64,000 bases of DNA from Immersiella caudata (taxonomy: Eukaryota > Ascomycota > Sordariomycetes > Sordariales > Lasiosphaeriaceae): assembly GCA_030512335.1 (NCBI GenBank), contig JAULSU010000005.1:1488001-1552000 (forward strand), given 5' to 3'. This document shows positions 1-10,388 of the stretch, one piece after another; within the stretch, counting starts at the first letter, position 1, and every line of letters begins with the position of its first letter. A program made the translations under genes and the position numbers. The notes beneath the pieces were generated by a model, which worked only from the letters and a program-made list of their open reading frames with translations, was not told the DNA's origin and did no database searches.

Positions 1-118
1 TTTTGATACGATCCATCTGGAAACCGAAAACAAAATGCAATGCCCTAACCGCCGTATTCCCGGTCCATAACTCGTTCATCACAGGGGTTTCCACCTTGCC
101 CTTTCCACTAGTTGATAA

Positions 119-1039
119 TTAGCAAACGTAAAGCCAAGTTGTACGTCGTAATACTAACAAGAGAGGATATATGGGACTCCCCTGAGCCATCCCTGACAAG
201 GTGTCCAAGCCATTGGCGTCGGCGGGCTTTCGGGCGAGTCGAGTTAGGAGGTATCGCAATTCCAAACGCCGCAAACGCTCACGAGCCTCATCTGCCTCTT
301 TTGTCAGACAATCGTGATCTGAGTGCTTCATTGCCGTCTCGCAGTCCTGAGCATGGTAAGTTCCAGCGGGATCACAATGGTCATAGCCATTCAAGTCGTC
401 GGGTCGTGGCTGTCCCTCTATTGCCTCCTTGCAATCCTTCTCGATCTCATCAATGTCGAGTGGTATTATCAGACCAGGGAGGCGGCCGTTTTCGCCTATC
501 CTGCCGTCGAATTGAAACTAATTTTTTTGCAGATAGATATTAGGTAAAGTGCCAGGAAGTTAGGAAATGGCAGGCAAGGAGAAAAGTGTACTTGCATCAA
601 CCTCAGCGAGACTCACTACGCCATAATACGGGAGCCATCTCTTCCACCGGCCCAGATCTTGGAAGCAGGCTTCAACCATACGGATATAGACCGCTCTATC
701 ATCCTCAGAAAACTTTTCCCAGTCCTCGAGGGGGGCGTAAACCGGGCTCAAATTGCCCGTCAGAACAAAGCCGTCGGGCACCGGAATCATTTCTTGAGTC
801 CAGTGATCTACTGCCCTTGACTGTTTTGCCAGGAGGCACGGGACTTGGATCGCATATTGCCCATCTCTCGGACGGTCAAGGCAGACGAAACAGATCTGAC
901 CTGCTTTCTCAAGTGGATTGGTTACTTGTCGTGGAGTGCTTCGAGAGGTCATCGACTCCCGTCGCATCTCAGACATGACAATGCCCCTTTCGAGGTCGAC
1001 GGCGTAGCGATTATCCGATGTCATCTCGTGGTTCGACAT
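119..1039 (-). CDS. Hypothetical protein, two exons
   Basis: I do not recognise this family. Exon 1 (1039 to 617) and exon 2 (517 to 119) join in phase 0 through a 99-nt intron that starts GTGAGT and ends TTAG, giving about 273 aa. The Met at 1039 is chosen because the longer in-frame N-terminus is basic and proline-rich and looks like 5' UTR. Residues about 35-140 look globular, with a CLDRPRDGQ stretch and many Trp and acidic residues. The second exon carries an acidic segment and then a charged helix (EARERLRRLELRYLLTRLAR). No signal peptide, membrane segment or catalytic motif is visible. The 3' end is uncertain because another intron could precede the stop. Both exons being open in one linked frame supports a real gene. 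Confidence 0.5.
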
Positions 1040-1672
1040 GCTCTCGTTTTCCGCGGTTCTGGCATTTCTCCAATGTTGAAACGTGAGCCTCTTCCAAACA
1101 CGGCTTCTGCCCACTGGTCGACTCGTTGGGGAAGGAGGAGGGGGAAACGTCTTGGGGGAGAAGACGAATGCACACTTGATAAAATATCGTCCCATTTGGC
1201 AAGGCTCTGATCAGGCAGAATCAACGAGTCCAGAAACAAAACTAGAGCCATGCTGTGTAACCGCACCTGCCTACAGCGCTCACGATTTGCTGAGTTTTGA
1301 CAAATTATGAGGCAGACCTGGCGACGAGCTGTTTGATGGCGTGGAGCTCCCGCCCGGACAACGCAGACCAATGATTTTGACCCCGACTCTTCCATTCAAT
1401 TTGACAAGGGCAATCATGGTTGATGCATCATGTTAAGGAAAAAAGTCGGAAGCGAACATTCTGGCAAAGTAGAAGGAAATGATTGAGTTTGTGGGGCGCG
1501 GGGAACACAAAGCTGAAAGCGTTGTGAAGAGGGAGGAGCCATCTTGCCTTGGAAGGAACACGCTCCTTCCTCATCATATTACGCTGCAAGAGTACTGTAG
1601 CACTGCAGCCTTCAACGCTTTTAATTGGGTGTTTCCTCTTAAACCCTCCCTCACCGACCAATCCAAACCCCC
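1040..1672. other. Intergenic, no gene seen
   Basis: This spacer lies upstream of the hypothetical gene at 119-1039 and beyond the 3' end of the membrane protein gene. It has short frames in all directions, none with family features. Part of 1440-1670 could hold a last exon of the membrane protein gene. Confidence 0.4.
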
Positions 1673-2647
1673 TCAGCTCACCAAAACCCCCACCACCACC
1701 AAATCCACCACCCCAACCTCTACCCTCACCTGCCCGCCCATCTCCCTCCTCAACGTACATGTCCCTCCTCTCTCCCCAACCCCTCCCAAATCCGCATTAA
1801 ACACCACCCCTTGGCACTCCCTCGCCCCATTATTCCTATTCAAACTCGCACAAGCCCTCAAACAATCCCCCAACGAGTACGCCGTAAACGTCAAAATATC
1901 TGCGCCGCTCCCCGTCAAGTCGACTCCACACTGTAGGGCAAACCGCGCCTGCGCATCCACATCCACCGTCGTGCCTGATATTCGGGGACAATCCAGCGGT
2001 AGCGTTCCTGACGTCGGTACCGCTACGCGCCCGGCCATGGTGGCTGTTGCTGGTAATATCGTCGTGGGGACCGCGCCGGTGGTGACGACGGTTACGGTGA
2101 CGGTTTGCGGAGTGTTGAGGAAGTCTTGGTTTCTGTACGGGCCGGGGCGTGAGCCGCGGTCTCGTTTTTGTAAGGAGCTTCGACGTGTCGGAGGCGATTG
2201 TGAAGTTGAGGGGGGTAGTGCGTACTGTTCTTGACATCGGGCTTCGGCGCGTTTGACCGAGAGAGCACCGCCGACGCCGCCACCTATTACGGCGGAAATT
2301 ACGACGGCGGCTAGGGCGGCGGAGAGGAGGAAGGTATTTCGTCGGAGGCCGAGGATGCGCCGGTCGGGGGCGGCGGGTGGGAGGGGGGTCATGGGTGGTA
2401 TTGGGGGGAGGTGGGAGGAGTGATATGGGTAGAATTGCTCCGAGGCGGTTTCGGAGGGGAGGTAGGAGGGGGAGAGCTTGGTCTCGCTGGTGGTTGGTGG
2501 GGGGTAGTATGTGTGGAGGTGTTGTTGTTTGTCAACTACTACTTCGAGACCGCCTTCGAACTCGAAGGTTACTTCTTTTTGGGCGTCGAGGGTGGAGTGT
2601 GTCTCGGTCCCCATGTTGGGCGTTGGATTTGGGATTGGTTGTGACAT
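1673..2647 (-). CDS. Single-pass membrane protein with apple/PAN-like C-terminal domain
   Basis: The cytosolic-type N-terminus has an acidic segment (VTFEFEGGLEVVVD), then a Pro/Tyr-rich stretch. One hydrophobic helix (NTFLLSAALAAVVISAVIGG) follows. The outer part has a Thr-rich linker and a Cys-patterned domain (LDCPRISG, FALQCGVDLTG, YSLGDCLRACASLN, ECQGVVF, GGTCTL) that matches the spacing of fungal apple/PAN-like ectodomains. The start is at 2647 (MSQPIPNP) or 2614 (MGTETHS). This type-II-like architecture is common among fungal surface proteins of unknown ligand. The reading runs to a stop at 1673, but the last ~18 residues are Val/Gly repeats and the codons GGG CAG lie just before GTGAGG, a good donor. 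A final exon further downstream is therefore possible. The function is not known; carbohydrate or protein binding at the cell surface is inference. Confidence 0.6.
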   Translation of the reverse strand: MSQPIPNPTPNMGTETHSTLDAQKEVTFEFEGGLEVVVDKQQHLHTYYPPPTTSETKLSPSYLPSETASEQFYPYHSSHLPPIPPMTPLPPAAPDRRILGLRRNTFLLSAALAAVVISAVIGGGVGGALSVKRAEARCQEQYALPPSTSQSPPTRRSSLQKRDRGSRPGPYRNQDFLNTPQTVTVTVVTTGAVPTTILPATATMAGRVAVPTSGTLPLDCPRISGTTVDVDAQARFALQCGVDLTGSGADILTFTAYSLGDCLRACASLNRNNGARECQGVVFNADLGGVGERGGTCTLRREMGGQVRVEVGVVDLVVVGVLVS

Positions 2648-4038
2648 TGGAAGGTACCTATGTCGACGAGGTTGATGATGCCGGTTGTGTTGAGCCTTGA
2701 GCGATGGTGCTGTTGATGTTGACCAGAAGGATGAATGCAGCAAAACGAAAAGACGAAGGTCAGGGAACCAGAACGAAAGACAGGCTCAAGATCTTCAACG
2801 AAGTTATCGTTGGGATTTTTGTCGTCCCAAGCGCTGCACAACCCACGTGCGCGGCGCGCGCAGGCACTGCCCCTGGACCCCTTTAATTTTCTATTGACCA
2901 TTGCCAGGGCCAATAACCCTTGTATGGTAGCATTGATATCCCCTGGAGCATCGGTAGGCAGCGACCCTGGGCGGCCGCTCTCCCCACTTTCGATCCTTCA
3001 ACGGCCAGACGGGATAGTCTGATTGGCTGCTTCGACCAATGTCAAGGGTCGGAAACCGCAGCCTGGAAGAGCGCTGAATCGGCAACCGCCGCCGCATCGC
3101 GGGGGATCGGTGGGCTGACGGTCGCTGCCGCCCAGACGGAGCCCTGTGACGGACCGGAAAAGGCGTTGTTAGATGAAAAAATGCACTCGAAAAATACTTT
3201 CATACCCTTTACGCTGAAAAACAAGGCTTATTAGGACTGCAAGGGGCGTGGGCTACTTTTCAATGGAGCGGGCAGGAAGGTCGACACGGTGTTGAGAGGA
3301 TGCTATCCAAGATCCCCACTCTATCCGAGTCGACCAAGGCGTCCGTGCTGTTCCATTCTATCGGATTTGGACTTATTTTGCTGACCCAAAATTGGCAGAG
3401 AACCAGATATCGGAGGAATTCGGGGCGTATCGATCTCAAATAACGCGTTTTCCCCTCCCGGCGCGTCGGGAATTTGGAAAACGTTGCGATCACAAAAATA
3501 GACCCATCGACTCTAGTCAGTCGCCGGCTATCTCTGGGGTCCTGCCACCGCTAAGGGTTCTCGAGTTAGCCAAGATGTTGATCTCACCCCCAGTCATCAG
3601 TTGTGAAAAGTTGTCCCTGCGCTGGGCCGAGCATTTTCCCGGCGAATTATTCTAGAACCGCACCAAATTACTCCCAGTAACCATAACAGCGGGAGCCACC
3701 CGTTAAACTCTAGCTAAGCCCTCCTGCCACGACCATTTGAACATTCTGTTTCGTCTCCCATTGGCCTGAATTTCAATGTTCAATCCTGTGCCGCGGACGC
3801 GCGGATCCGGCAGGAGGCGAATCCATCGAAGCCGGCAAAATATGTCGGGATCCGGGTAGCAAGGCGCAGACACATCTTGGAGGCCGGCAATTGGATGTTG
3901 GATATTGCACATGGCATTTCATATGGGAGCCGCGCTTATCTAGGTGCCCGCACTTCTTTTATAAGGGAGATAGAGCTGCCATATCGGCGCCACGTCGATC
4001 CAGGTTTTTGTGCAAGTCTTGTCTGACATCGACCCACG
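2648..4038. other. Intergenic, no gene seen
   Basis: About 1.4 kb between divergent genes. Short frames on both strands lack family signatures. It presumably holds both promoters; no specific site could be identified. Confidence 0.4.
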
Positions 4039-5434
4039 ATGTTTCGATTCTACATTCTGGCGCTCTCAGTCCTCGCCGGCCATGTGGCCGCGCAGGAGGG
4101 AACCGGTGTTGAGCTGGACCGGCCGATGCTCGGGGGCGCGGCGCCAGGGGCAGCAAGATCAAGAGCCATGCTGCGATTCGGCTGCTCGCAAATTGTCATT
4201 GAGCGTCTTGACCCGTGAGTCCTTCCATCACAATAGTTCCCTTCAAAGGCTAATTCAACCCGCTTACAGTCTCGTAAACCCCGGCCAAGTCCCCTCAACC
4301 CACATGCACCAAATCGTCGGCGGCAACGCCTTCAAACCCTCCATGCCCCTATCCGACATCGCCCCCCTCGCCTCTTGCACATCATGCTTCTTCCACGAAG
4401 ACTTCTCCAATTACTGGACCGCCAACCTCTACTTCCGCGCCCGCAACGGCAGCTACAAGCGCGTCCCGCAAATCGCAAACGAGTTCAACGCCGGCGACAA
4501 CGCCGGCATCACCATCTACTACACCTCCGCCGGCGCCAACACCACGACGGCCTTCCGCCCTGGGTTTCGCATGCTCACGGGTGATCCGCTGCGTCAGACG
4601 TCGGAGGGCCTGGGGAGGAACATGCAGCAGTGTTATCGGTGCTATACGAAGCCAAACTTTGGGGGGAGTGCGTCTTCGCCGTGCATGGATCCGGTGTATG
4701 ACACGGATCATTTGCCGCAGCAGAGGTGCGTGGGGGGGATAAGGTCAAACATTATTTTTCCGCAGTGAGTTTTTGTTTTCGTTCACCCCTTGACTGAGCA
4801 AAGGAAAGAGGAAAATCTGACGTGAATAGGTGCTGGGATGGGAAGAATCTGGATAGCCCGAACCATAGGGATCATGTCGCTCATCCGATTGGCGGACCGG
4901 TGTCGTTTGCGAATGTGGGCGGGAAGTGTCCGGAGAGCCACCCTGTCAAAATTCCGCAGGTGATGTTGGAGGTTATGTGGGATACGTCGGGGTTCAATGG
5001 GGAGGATGATTGGCCGTTGGATGGGAGTCAGCCGTTGTATTTGTCAACGGGCGACCGGTGAGTTGCTGTTCATTCTCCAGAGTTTGAGAGGGGATGCTAA
5101 TAGGTTGTAGGACCGGGTATGGGCAACATGGTAGGTCCCTTGTCAACGGGCTTGGGGTAGTGCTTCGAAGGAGATACTGACATCCGAATAGGTGATTATG
5201 TCTTCGGCTGGGAGGGCGACTCCCTTCAGAGGGCGATGGACAGCGGCTGCTACCTGCGCACGTGCCCGCAGCTCAAGGCCCAGCTTATCAAGGAAAAGAA
5301 CAAGTGTGTCGTCCCGACGAGCTACAAGGAGAATTTGGACGAATGTGAGTACTTTCTAAGCTTCGGATGAGACCGGGCACTGACAATATGTAGGGTTGGA
5401 TGAGCTCCCGGGTGGAGGAGAACATCTCGACTAG
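4039..5434 (+). CDS. Secreted DUF1996 family protein, six exons
   Basis: Exons 4039-4214, 4270-4764, 4830-5057, 5111-5130, 5192-5344 and 5394-5434 join with canonical GT-AG introns of 49-65 nt, giving 370 aa. The N-terminus is a signal peptide (MFRFYILALSVLAGHVAAQ). The rest is a full-length DUF1996 domain: LDPLVNPGQVPSTHMHQIVG near residue 57, CTSCFFHEDFSNYW, NIIFPQCWDGKNL, and the SHPVKIPQ and DYVFGWEGD blocks. DUF1996 proteins are fungal extracellular or wall-associated proteins of undefined biochemistry, often attached to WSC or carbohydrate-binding modules. Neither module is present here. The fourth exon is only 20 nt. The C-terminus is short and has no GPI signal. Confidence 0.92.
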
Positions 5435-5815
5435 ACAGAGAGGAAATTGAGCCATAGCGGTGACCAGTTCCAGTGAAGAAATTTATTCTTAATGCGAGCA
5501 CCAGTGTGGTCATCGGCCCCCGCATTATGTAGTGGCGATGTGAAGATGATTTGCTCCAAGCTCAGCGTGGCGTCTTTTCGAAGCAGCGCACTGGATCGAG
5601 AAAAGTGAAACATGCCAACTGATGCCCAATCATCAAGCCGTGAGAAATTCTTTGGTGCGCGAAAACAAAGCTAATTCTCAGCTCGGAGGCGACATCCGGA
5701 ACTCGTCTGCGGGGTGAGGAATAAGGTAAGGTGTGGACTCCCTGGTTCCTTCCCATTTTGAAGCATCTTTGCAAGTCTGCGCATTGTGCTTGCCAGTTTG
5801 GAAGCGAAACCGGAA
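5435..5815. other. Intergenic / 5' part of decayed gene
   Basis: No intact gene. The right half may contain unrecognisable N-terminal sequence of the decayed membrane protein gene that follows. Confidence 0.35.
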
Positions 5816-7950
5816 GAGCCGACATACGCTCCAGAATTGGCAGGTTCGATGTCGTGCTCGGCATAACGGGAGTTGTGCTCATCGTGTCGGCGTCCTGCTA
5901 TCTCTCCTTCCTCTGGCTAAGCGACTCGCACAACCCAAGATGAAGGGCAATCTTGATGAGCGGAAGATTTTTGCAGAGTGTCACCATATCAACTCTAGCC
6001 ATCCGCGCATCGGTTGCAGCGCACGCCATCCGATGTGTCTCAATGTTGGCTGCTATTGTGCTAGAGAACACACAGGCGCCTCTTGGCCATGCAGCAGCCA
6101 TCTCTATGATGCACTTCCAGAACAGCGGGCCGCTGGGGCTGCTCTGCCGCCTCTGACCGGGACGCTGGCCCAGTCTCCAGGGGTTCGTCATCATGGTTTC
6201 GGCGTCGCTGTTACTGGTCGTCACGGTCGCGCTACAAGTTCACGTCGACGATGCTCCTCTCGGACGCCGCGCTTGGTCTCATCAACACGGGAATGAGGCA
6301 AATCTCGATCCCGTACTCCGTATCTTTCCAAAGAGAAGATGACATGAAGGACATCCAAGCGCTTTACCGGACCCTGCGAATGGATGAGCTCCTGCACTCC
6401 CGACCCTTCTTCCCGGGATTTGCCAATACTCGGAGAGCCCGGAAGCGGGAGAAGACGCAACAGCATCCGACACGGGGCTGGCAATGCGGGCTTTTCTCCC
6501 CATTGCAAAACTAGAAAACCGCACCGCCATGGCAGAGTACTCAGGCCCTGTGACCGTTATTGATGCTCGAGTCGCGTGTCTTAAGCCGGACCCCAGCACG
6601 ACACGGCTAAAATTCTTCTACTCGACGCTCCACAGCCTCGACAGTGTCCACAGCGGTGTGACACCGCCCAAATATGGTAACTTCTTCGGTTCGTATCCCT
6701 GGCCACTGATTAGCGGCTTCGTAACCGCATCACCTGAGCCAATGACAAGGGTGCCGCGGCTCAACGGAACCGCTGGTGTCGACTTCAACTGCTCCTTTGC
6801 AACACCATACCCGGAAGTGGCCGGCGGGGGAGGATGGCCCATGACAATTTGCGCGTCTTTCAACTCCAGCAAGACCAAACGGGCCAGGCTGGTCTTGAAC
6901 ATAGAGCCTTATTCACAGGACCCGCACAGCAGAGAGGCTCAACACTTCGACGGTGGCAATACCCCAGTCCAGGATGGCGTCTATCTCGTCATCAACACCA
7001 CAGGCACCATGCGGGACTGGAGAAACCTCAGCGACTACCAGCCCATCTTCGGGCGCTGGACTGATCTGAAACCGACTGAAAGCCAGAGTCAGAGCGAATG
7101 GCTCCATCTCAGTGCTGGCACCCTTTCGCTGGGGTTCTCCGTCTCACTCTGCTACACCGCCCCGGTCACTATGAACGCCTTTGTCAACGCCATTGCCGAC
7201 GGCAACAAACTCAGAACCCGACCTTCTTTGGGACATTGCCCTCCAGAAATTTGACACCACCGCTGTCGCTCAGCAAATGACGAACATTCAGACATGGTGT
7301 AGTCTTGTAGGCTGTTGAGCGGGCGCATAACTGAGGAGGTTCGGATGGCTGGGGCTTGTAGGCTGTTTCTGACAGACGCGTAGCGGCTCTCGTTGACGAG
7401 GAAGGTGTAAGCGGACCAGGAGGGAAGGGGAAACAGTCGGAGTATGCTGTTACCGTTGTTGTTGGACGTGCATCTGCAACCTCTGCTTCATGCCCGGGAT
7501 AGTCGCAGGGAACAACGTGACCAACTTTGTACCCATTACAGGCCGCGGCTTTTGCACATATAGTGGCATTGAGTGGTTTAGCAGAAGGGATCCCAAACGC
7601 TCCTCACAATTATATCCGCGCTAGCATGCCACGACCTAGCAGATCTCATCACAGTGTCTACTGCAGCCGCGTTGGCGTCTAATATTGCCGAGCTTCGACC
7701 TGTGAGTAAAACGTAGTATTTTGTGGTCCTGGTACTTGTGGTTATGCATTTATTCCCGGGGCGGGGATTACAGTGGCGTTTCTTATGACGACTGAACACA
7801 CGTTACTGAGCAATGCGTGGCATGTGGTTGCGCAGTTTGGAGCGGGGGCGGCTCGGAAAGAGATAGAGGAGGGGGGGGGGGAAAAGTGCAGAGGATTTGC
7901 GACGGTGTCAGGGGCAGGGCCAGACTATGTGGGATAGGGAAGTGGTGAAA
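5816..7950 (+). pseudogene. Decayed fungal multi-pass membrane protein gene
   Basis: Pieces in different frames line up, in order, with a large family of Pezizomycotina membrane proteins of unknown function (N-terminal helices, an N-glycosylated outer domain, C-terminal helices). The family assignment is from memory. The first helix is near 5840-5935 (VVLGITGVVLIVSASCYLSF). It is followed by an in-frame TGA at 5941 and the conserved block TISTLAIRASVAAHA. A second TGA is at 6154. A third helix ends in TVALQ, and one extra base near 6236 breaks it from FTSTMLLSDAALGL. One base is missing near 6423 (FPGFA / QYSESPEA). The outer domain (ENRTAMAEYSGPVTVIDARV to MNAFVNAIADGNK) is open to about 7210. 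Another shift then precedes LQKFDTTAVAQQM, and a last family-like block (LLSNAWHVVAQ) is near 7800. Two stops plus at least three shifts argue for a true pseudogene. The exact ends are unclear. Confidence 0.7.
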
Positions 7951-8800
7951 TCCTTGAAAGACATGCTGGTGACTAATGGTGGTGATATGTGCTATGCTTG
8001 TGGAACTGGTGTCACTATGGAGGGTCAGAATCTGTTGCTATCCTCGGAGGACGCAAATTGCCGTGCGACTGCGACTTCAAGAAGCGGGTTGCTGTTGGTG
8101 GGATTAGACATGGTTGAATCGGACGATGGAGAAAGGCTGCAATTACGAGTGAGCGTAAAAGATGGAAAGGGGTGTCAACAAGACGCATGATGAAATGCAG
8201 TCGGGGCTTCAGGAACATCGTGGAGCGACAGCCACTGGCTTTTAAATGAGAGCAGCGTGTGGAAGATGACGGGGCTTGCAACTGCAGACGACGAGCACAA
8301 GGGTTCGATCGACACTCGAAATCCCCTGAGACGAGATACGAGTAGTGACCTCGTACCTGCTAAACTCGGATCCCGGGCGGTTTTTCTTCTCTCGACCGAC
8401 ACAAACAGAGTCACTGAGGGACACTCTGCAACGTCAAGTTTTCTAGACCTGCACAAAATACCGATCGAGTCTAAGATTCTAGGGGGCGGCCTCCCTGTCG
8501 TCACGACGGTCCAATAAAGTCGCCATCGCAAAGCACGATTCCGTTTCTATCAAGGAGTCGCGATCTTGTTCGTCGAGAAATCATCCTTGTGGTTGTTCTT
8601 CGAAAACCCTCATTCCGTCCCGACCCGGTCCCTCCCGCTGCAAAGCAACCAGACGTTTTTGTAATTCCCCCCTCGAAAACCATGGCTACTGCTACTCAAG
8701 AACTCATCAGACACCGCGCCGCCGGACGAACCGCCGCCGCTAGCGACATCGACGCCCACCAGATCGACCAGCTCCCCTCCTCCTGACGGCGGCACTCAAA
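7951..8800. other. Intergenic, no supported gene
   Basis: A G13 run is at 7869-7881, just upstream. A 97-codon plus-strand frame at 7897-8190 is open but shows no recognisable motif and may be part of the decayed neighbour. Nothing else is supported. Confidence 0.35.
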
Positions 8801-8819
8801 TAACGAGACCTCTGACGTC

Positions 8820-9592
8820 TGCACTCTGCAACTATTGCGGTAAAACAGAACTCTTTGTGTGCGCGAGTAGCCTGGGCGGAGGATGCTGCTCAGTCGGGAC
8901 ACACCTGCAAACTGGCGGACGGCGTGCCAGCTTGCGCTTCCCAAACCCCTATGCGTGGAATCCAGCGAACTGGCGTAGACGCATCCACTATTACGGCTGA
9001 TACGACATGCCCGGGCTACAAGGGGTATCGAGCTTGCCCGAGTTCGATTGGAGGTGAGTCTCTACGTTCATTACGGCTAAACAGTGCGCGCTGACAGGAA
9101 GATACCTTGGTAGGCGGATGTTGCGGCGGTGGCTACATCTGCGATGCTGCCTTTACGACGCAATGCCTTCTGACGTTGCAGGCGTACCCGACGCTGAGTG
9201 CGTGGACAACAGACGGGGCGACGATTACGATCGTCTACCTTGACCCGACATCCGCCATGGATCGCATTGCGCTGGAACGTCGAGAGTCTGGAGGAGGAGG
9301 AGGAGGAGGAGGAGGAGGAGGAGGAGGAGGAGGAGGAGGAGGAGGAGGAGGAGGAGGAGGAGGAGGAGGAGGAGGAGGAGGAGGAGGAGGAGGAGGAGGA
9401 GGAGGAGGAGGAGGAGGAGGAGGAAACAACGGCGACGGTGGGCGCTCACCTGGGGAAGGAGGAGATAATGGTAGTGGGGGGCTCTCGGCACCAAAGATCG
9501 GCGTGATCGTGGGTGGTATTGGGAAGGAAGGGGAGGTCGTGAACGTTACTTTTCCTGCATTTTGTTTATCTGGATACCCTGGGAGCCCGTAG
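8820..9592 (+). pseudogene. Broken Cys-rich cell-surface protein gene with poly-Gly tract
   Basis: The frames contain two Cys-rich blocks typical of fungal GPI- or membrane-anchored surface proteins: CNYCGKTELFVCASSLGGGCC at about 8830-8890, and CPGYKGYRACPSSIGG joined through a GT-AG intron (9054-9113) to GCCGGGYICDAAFTTQC. A one-base shift separates the first block from its continuation (HTCKLADGVPACAS) near 8900. The second exon ends in about 45 glycines encoded by a pure GGA tract, then Gly/Asn/Ser-rich sequence and SAPKIGVIVGGI, which looks like the start of a membrane helix. The expected helix and tail are not found before the stop at 9590. An upstream ATG at 8682 gives only 34 codons. 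The family is not identified. A missed intron instead of a shift cannot be fully excluded. Confidence 0.5.
9290..9424 (+). repeat. (GGA)45 microsatellite
   Basis: An uninterrupted GGA trinucleotide tract of about 135 nt lies inside the Cys-rich reading frame. It is read as poly-Gly on the plus strand, poly-Glu in another plus frame, and poly-Pro or poly-Leu on the minus strand. Confidence 0.97.
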
Positions 9593-9751
9593 GCTACGTG
9601 AATACGCTCGTATATCTTTTGAACGTCGTTGGCTCGTCAGGATGTCTCCCGTCAGCCGGACCATGCCGGGAGGCAAAAACCGCTGCCATGGTGGAGTCAA
9701 CTCATCCGCCCCTTCCCTCTCTCTCCCAACCCAGCAAAACTTCCCATCTCA

Positions 9752-9771
9752 ACACACACACACACACACAC
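9752..9771. repeat. (AC)10 dinucleotide repeat
   Basis: A perfect AC run lies just past the 3' end of the cupin gene. Confidence 0.95.
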
Positions 9772-9800
9772 CCCATGTCCCCTCTTAAAATACTTTCTAT

Positions 9801-10388
9801 CTAATTCCCACTAGGAGGCAACCCACTATTCGTCCCCAAATCCTCGCCATACACCTCCCCGCCCACAACCAGCGGCTTACAATCCTGCAGCACAAACATC
9901 ATCCTCGCCCACTCCGTCGTACTCCGATTCACCCACTGATGCTGCGTCGCCCTCTGCACCGCGACATCCCCCCTGCGCATCCGATGCACCTCCCCGCCAT
10001 CCAGCACCATGTCCACTTCCCCCTCAATCACAATCCCATAGTCCAGACTCTGCGTCCTGTGCATGCCGCAGGCGTATCCGGGCGCGAAGTCGACGCAGCG
10101 CAGGACGGTGCCGCGCGGATTGACCAGTCCCAGGTTGTCCGAGGCGATGGTGGCGTGGTGGGACTCGACGTCCTTGTTGTCGTTGAGGTCAGGGGGGAAT
10201 TCCGAGGTGGTGTAGGCTACGGAGAAGGCGAGCTGGTCGGCGTCGTAAGGCTTCCAGAGGAAGTCGTTGTGCGAATGGACGATGGCTTGGCCCGAGGGGT
10301 TGTGGCCGGTGATGAAGCGGTGGAGTTGGGGGAGGGTGGAGAGCTTGCCGTTGTCGGCGCGGGCGGGGGAGGCGGGGCGGTCGCCCAT
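9801..10388 (-). CDS. Cupin-fold protein
   Basis: Single-exon gene of 195 aa. The C-terminal half is a small conserved-barrel (cupin_2) domain. Motif 1 is represented by GMHRTQSLDYGIVIEGEVDM (a single His, then Glu in the strand). Motif 2 is GDVAVQRATQHQWVN, with the conserved G, H and N. The N-terminal ~80 residues precede the barrel (FITGHNPSGQAIVHSHNDF). There is no signal peptide or membrane segment, so it is probably cytosolic. Fungal proteins of this type include isomerases or cyclases next to polyketide clusters and uncharacterised stand-alone cupins. No biosynthetic backbone gene lies in this window, so the substrate is unknown. A metal-binding role is uncertain because only one histidine of the first motif is kept. 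Confidence 0.85.
   Translation of the reverse strand: MGDRPASPARADNGKLSTLPQLHRFITGHNPSGQAIVHSHNDFLWKPYDADQLAFSVAYTTSEFPPDLNDNKDVESHHATIASDNLGLVNPRGTVLRCVDFAPGYACGMHRTQSLDYGIVIEGEVDMVLDGGEVHRMRRGDVAVQRATQHQWVNRSTTEWARMMFVLQDCKPLVVGGEVYGEDLGTNSGLPPSGN

Noticed and set aside
9225..9494. Minus-strand poly-Leu / poly-Pro frames
   Set aside because: They are only the reverse reading of the GGA tract and have no gene features.
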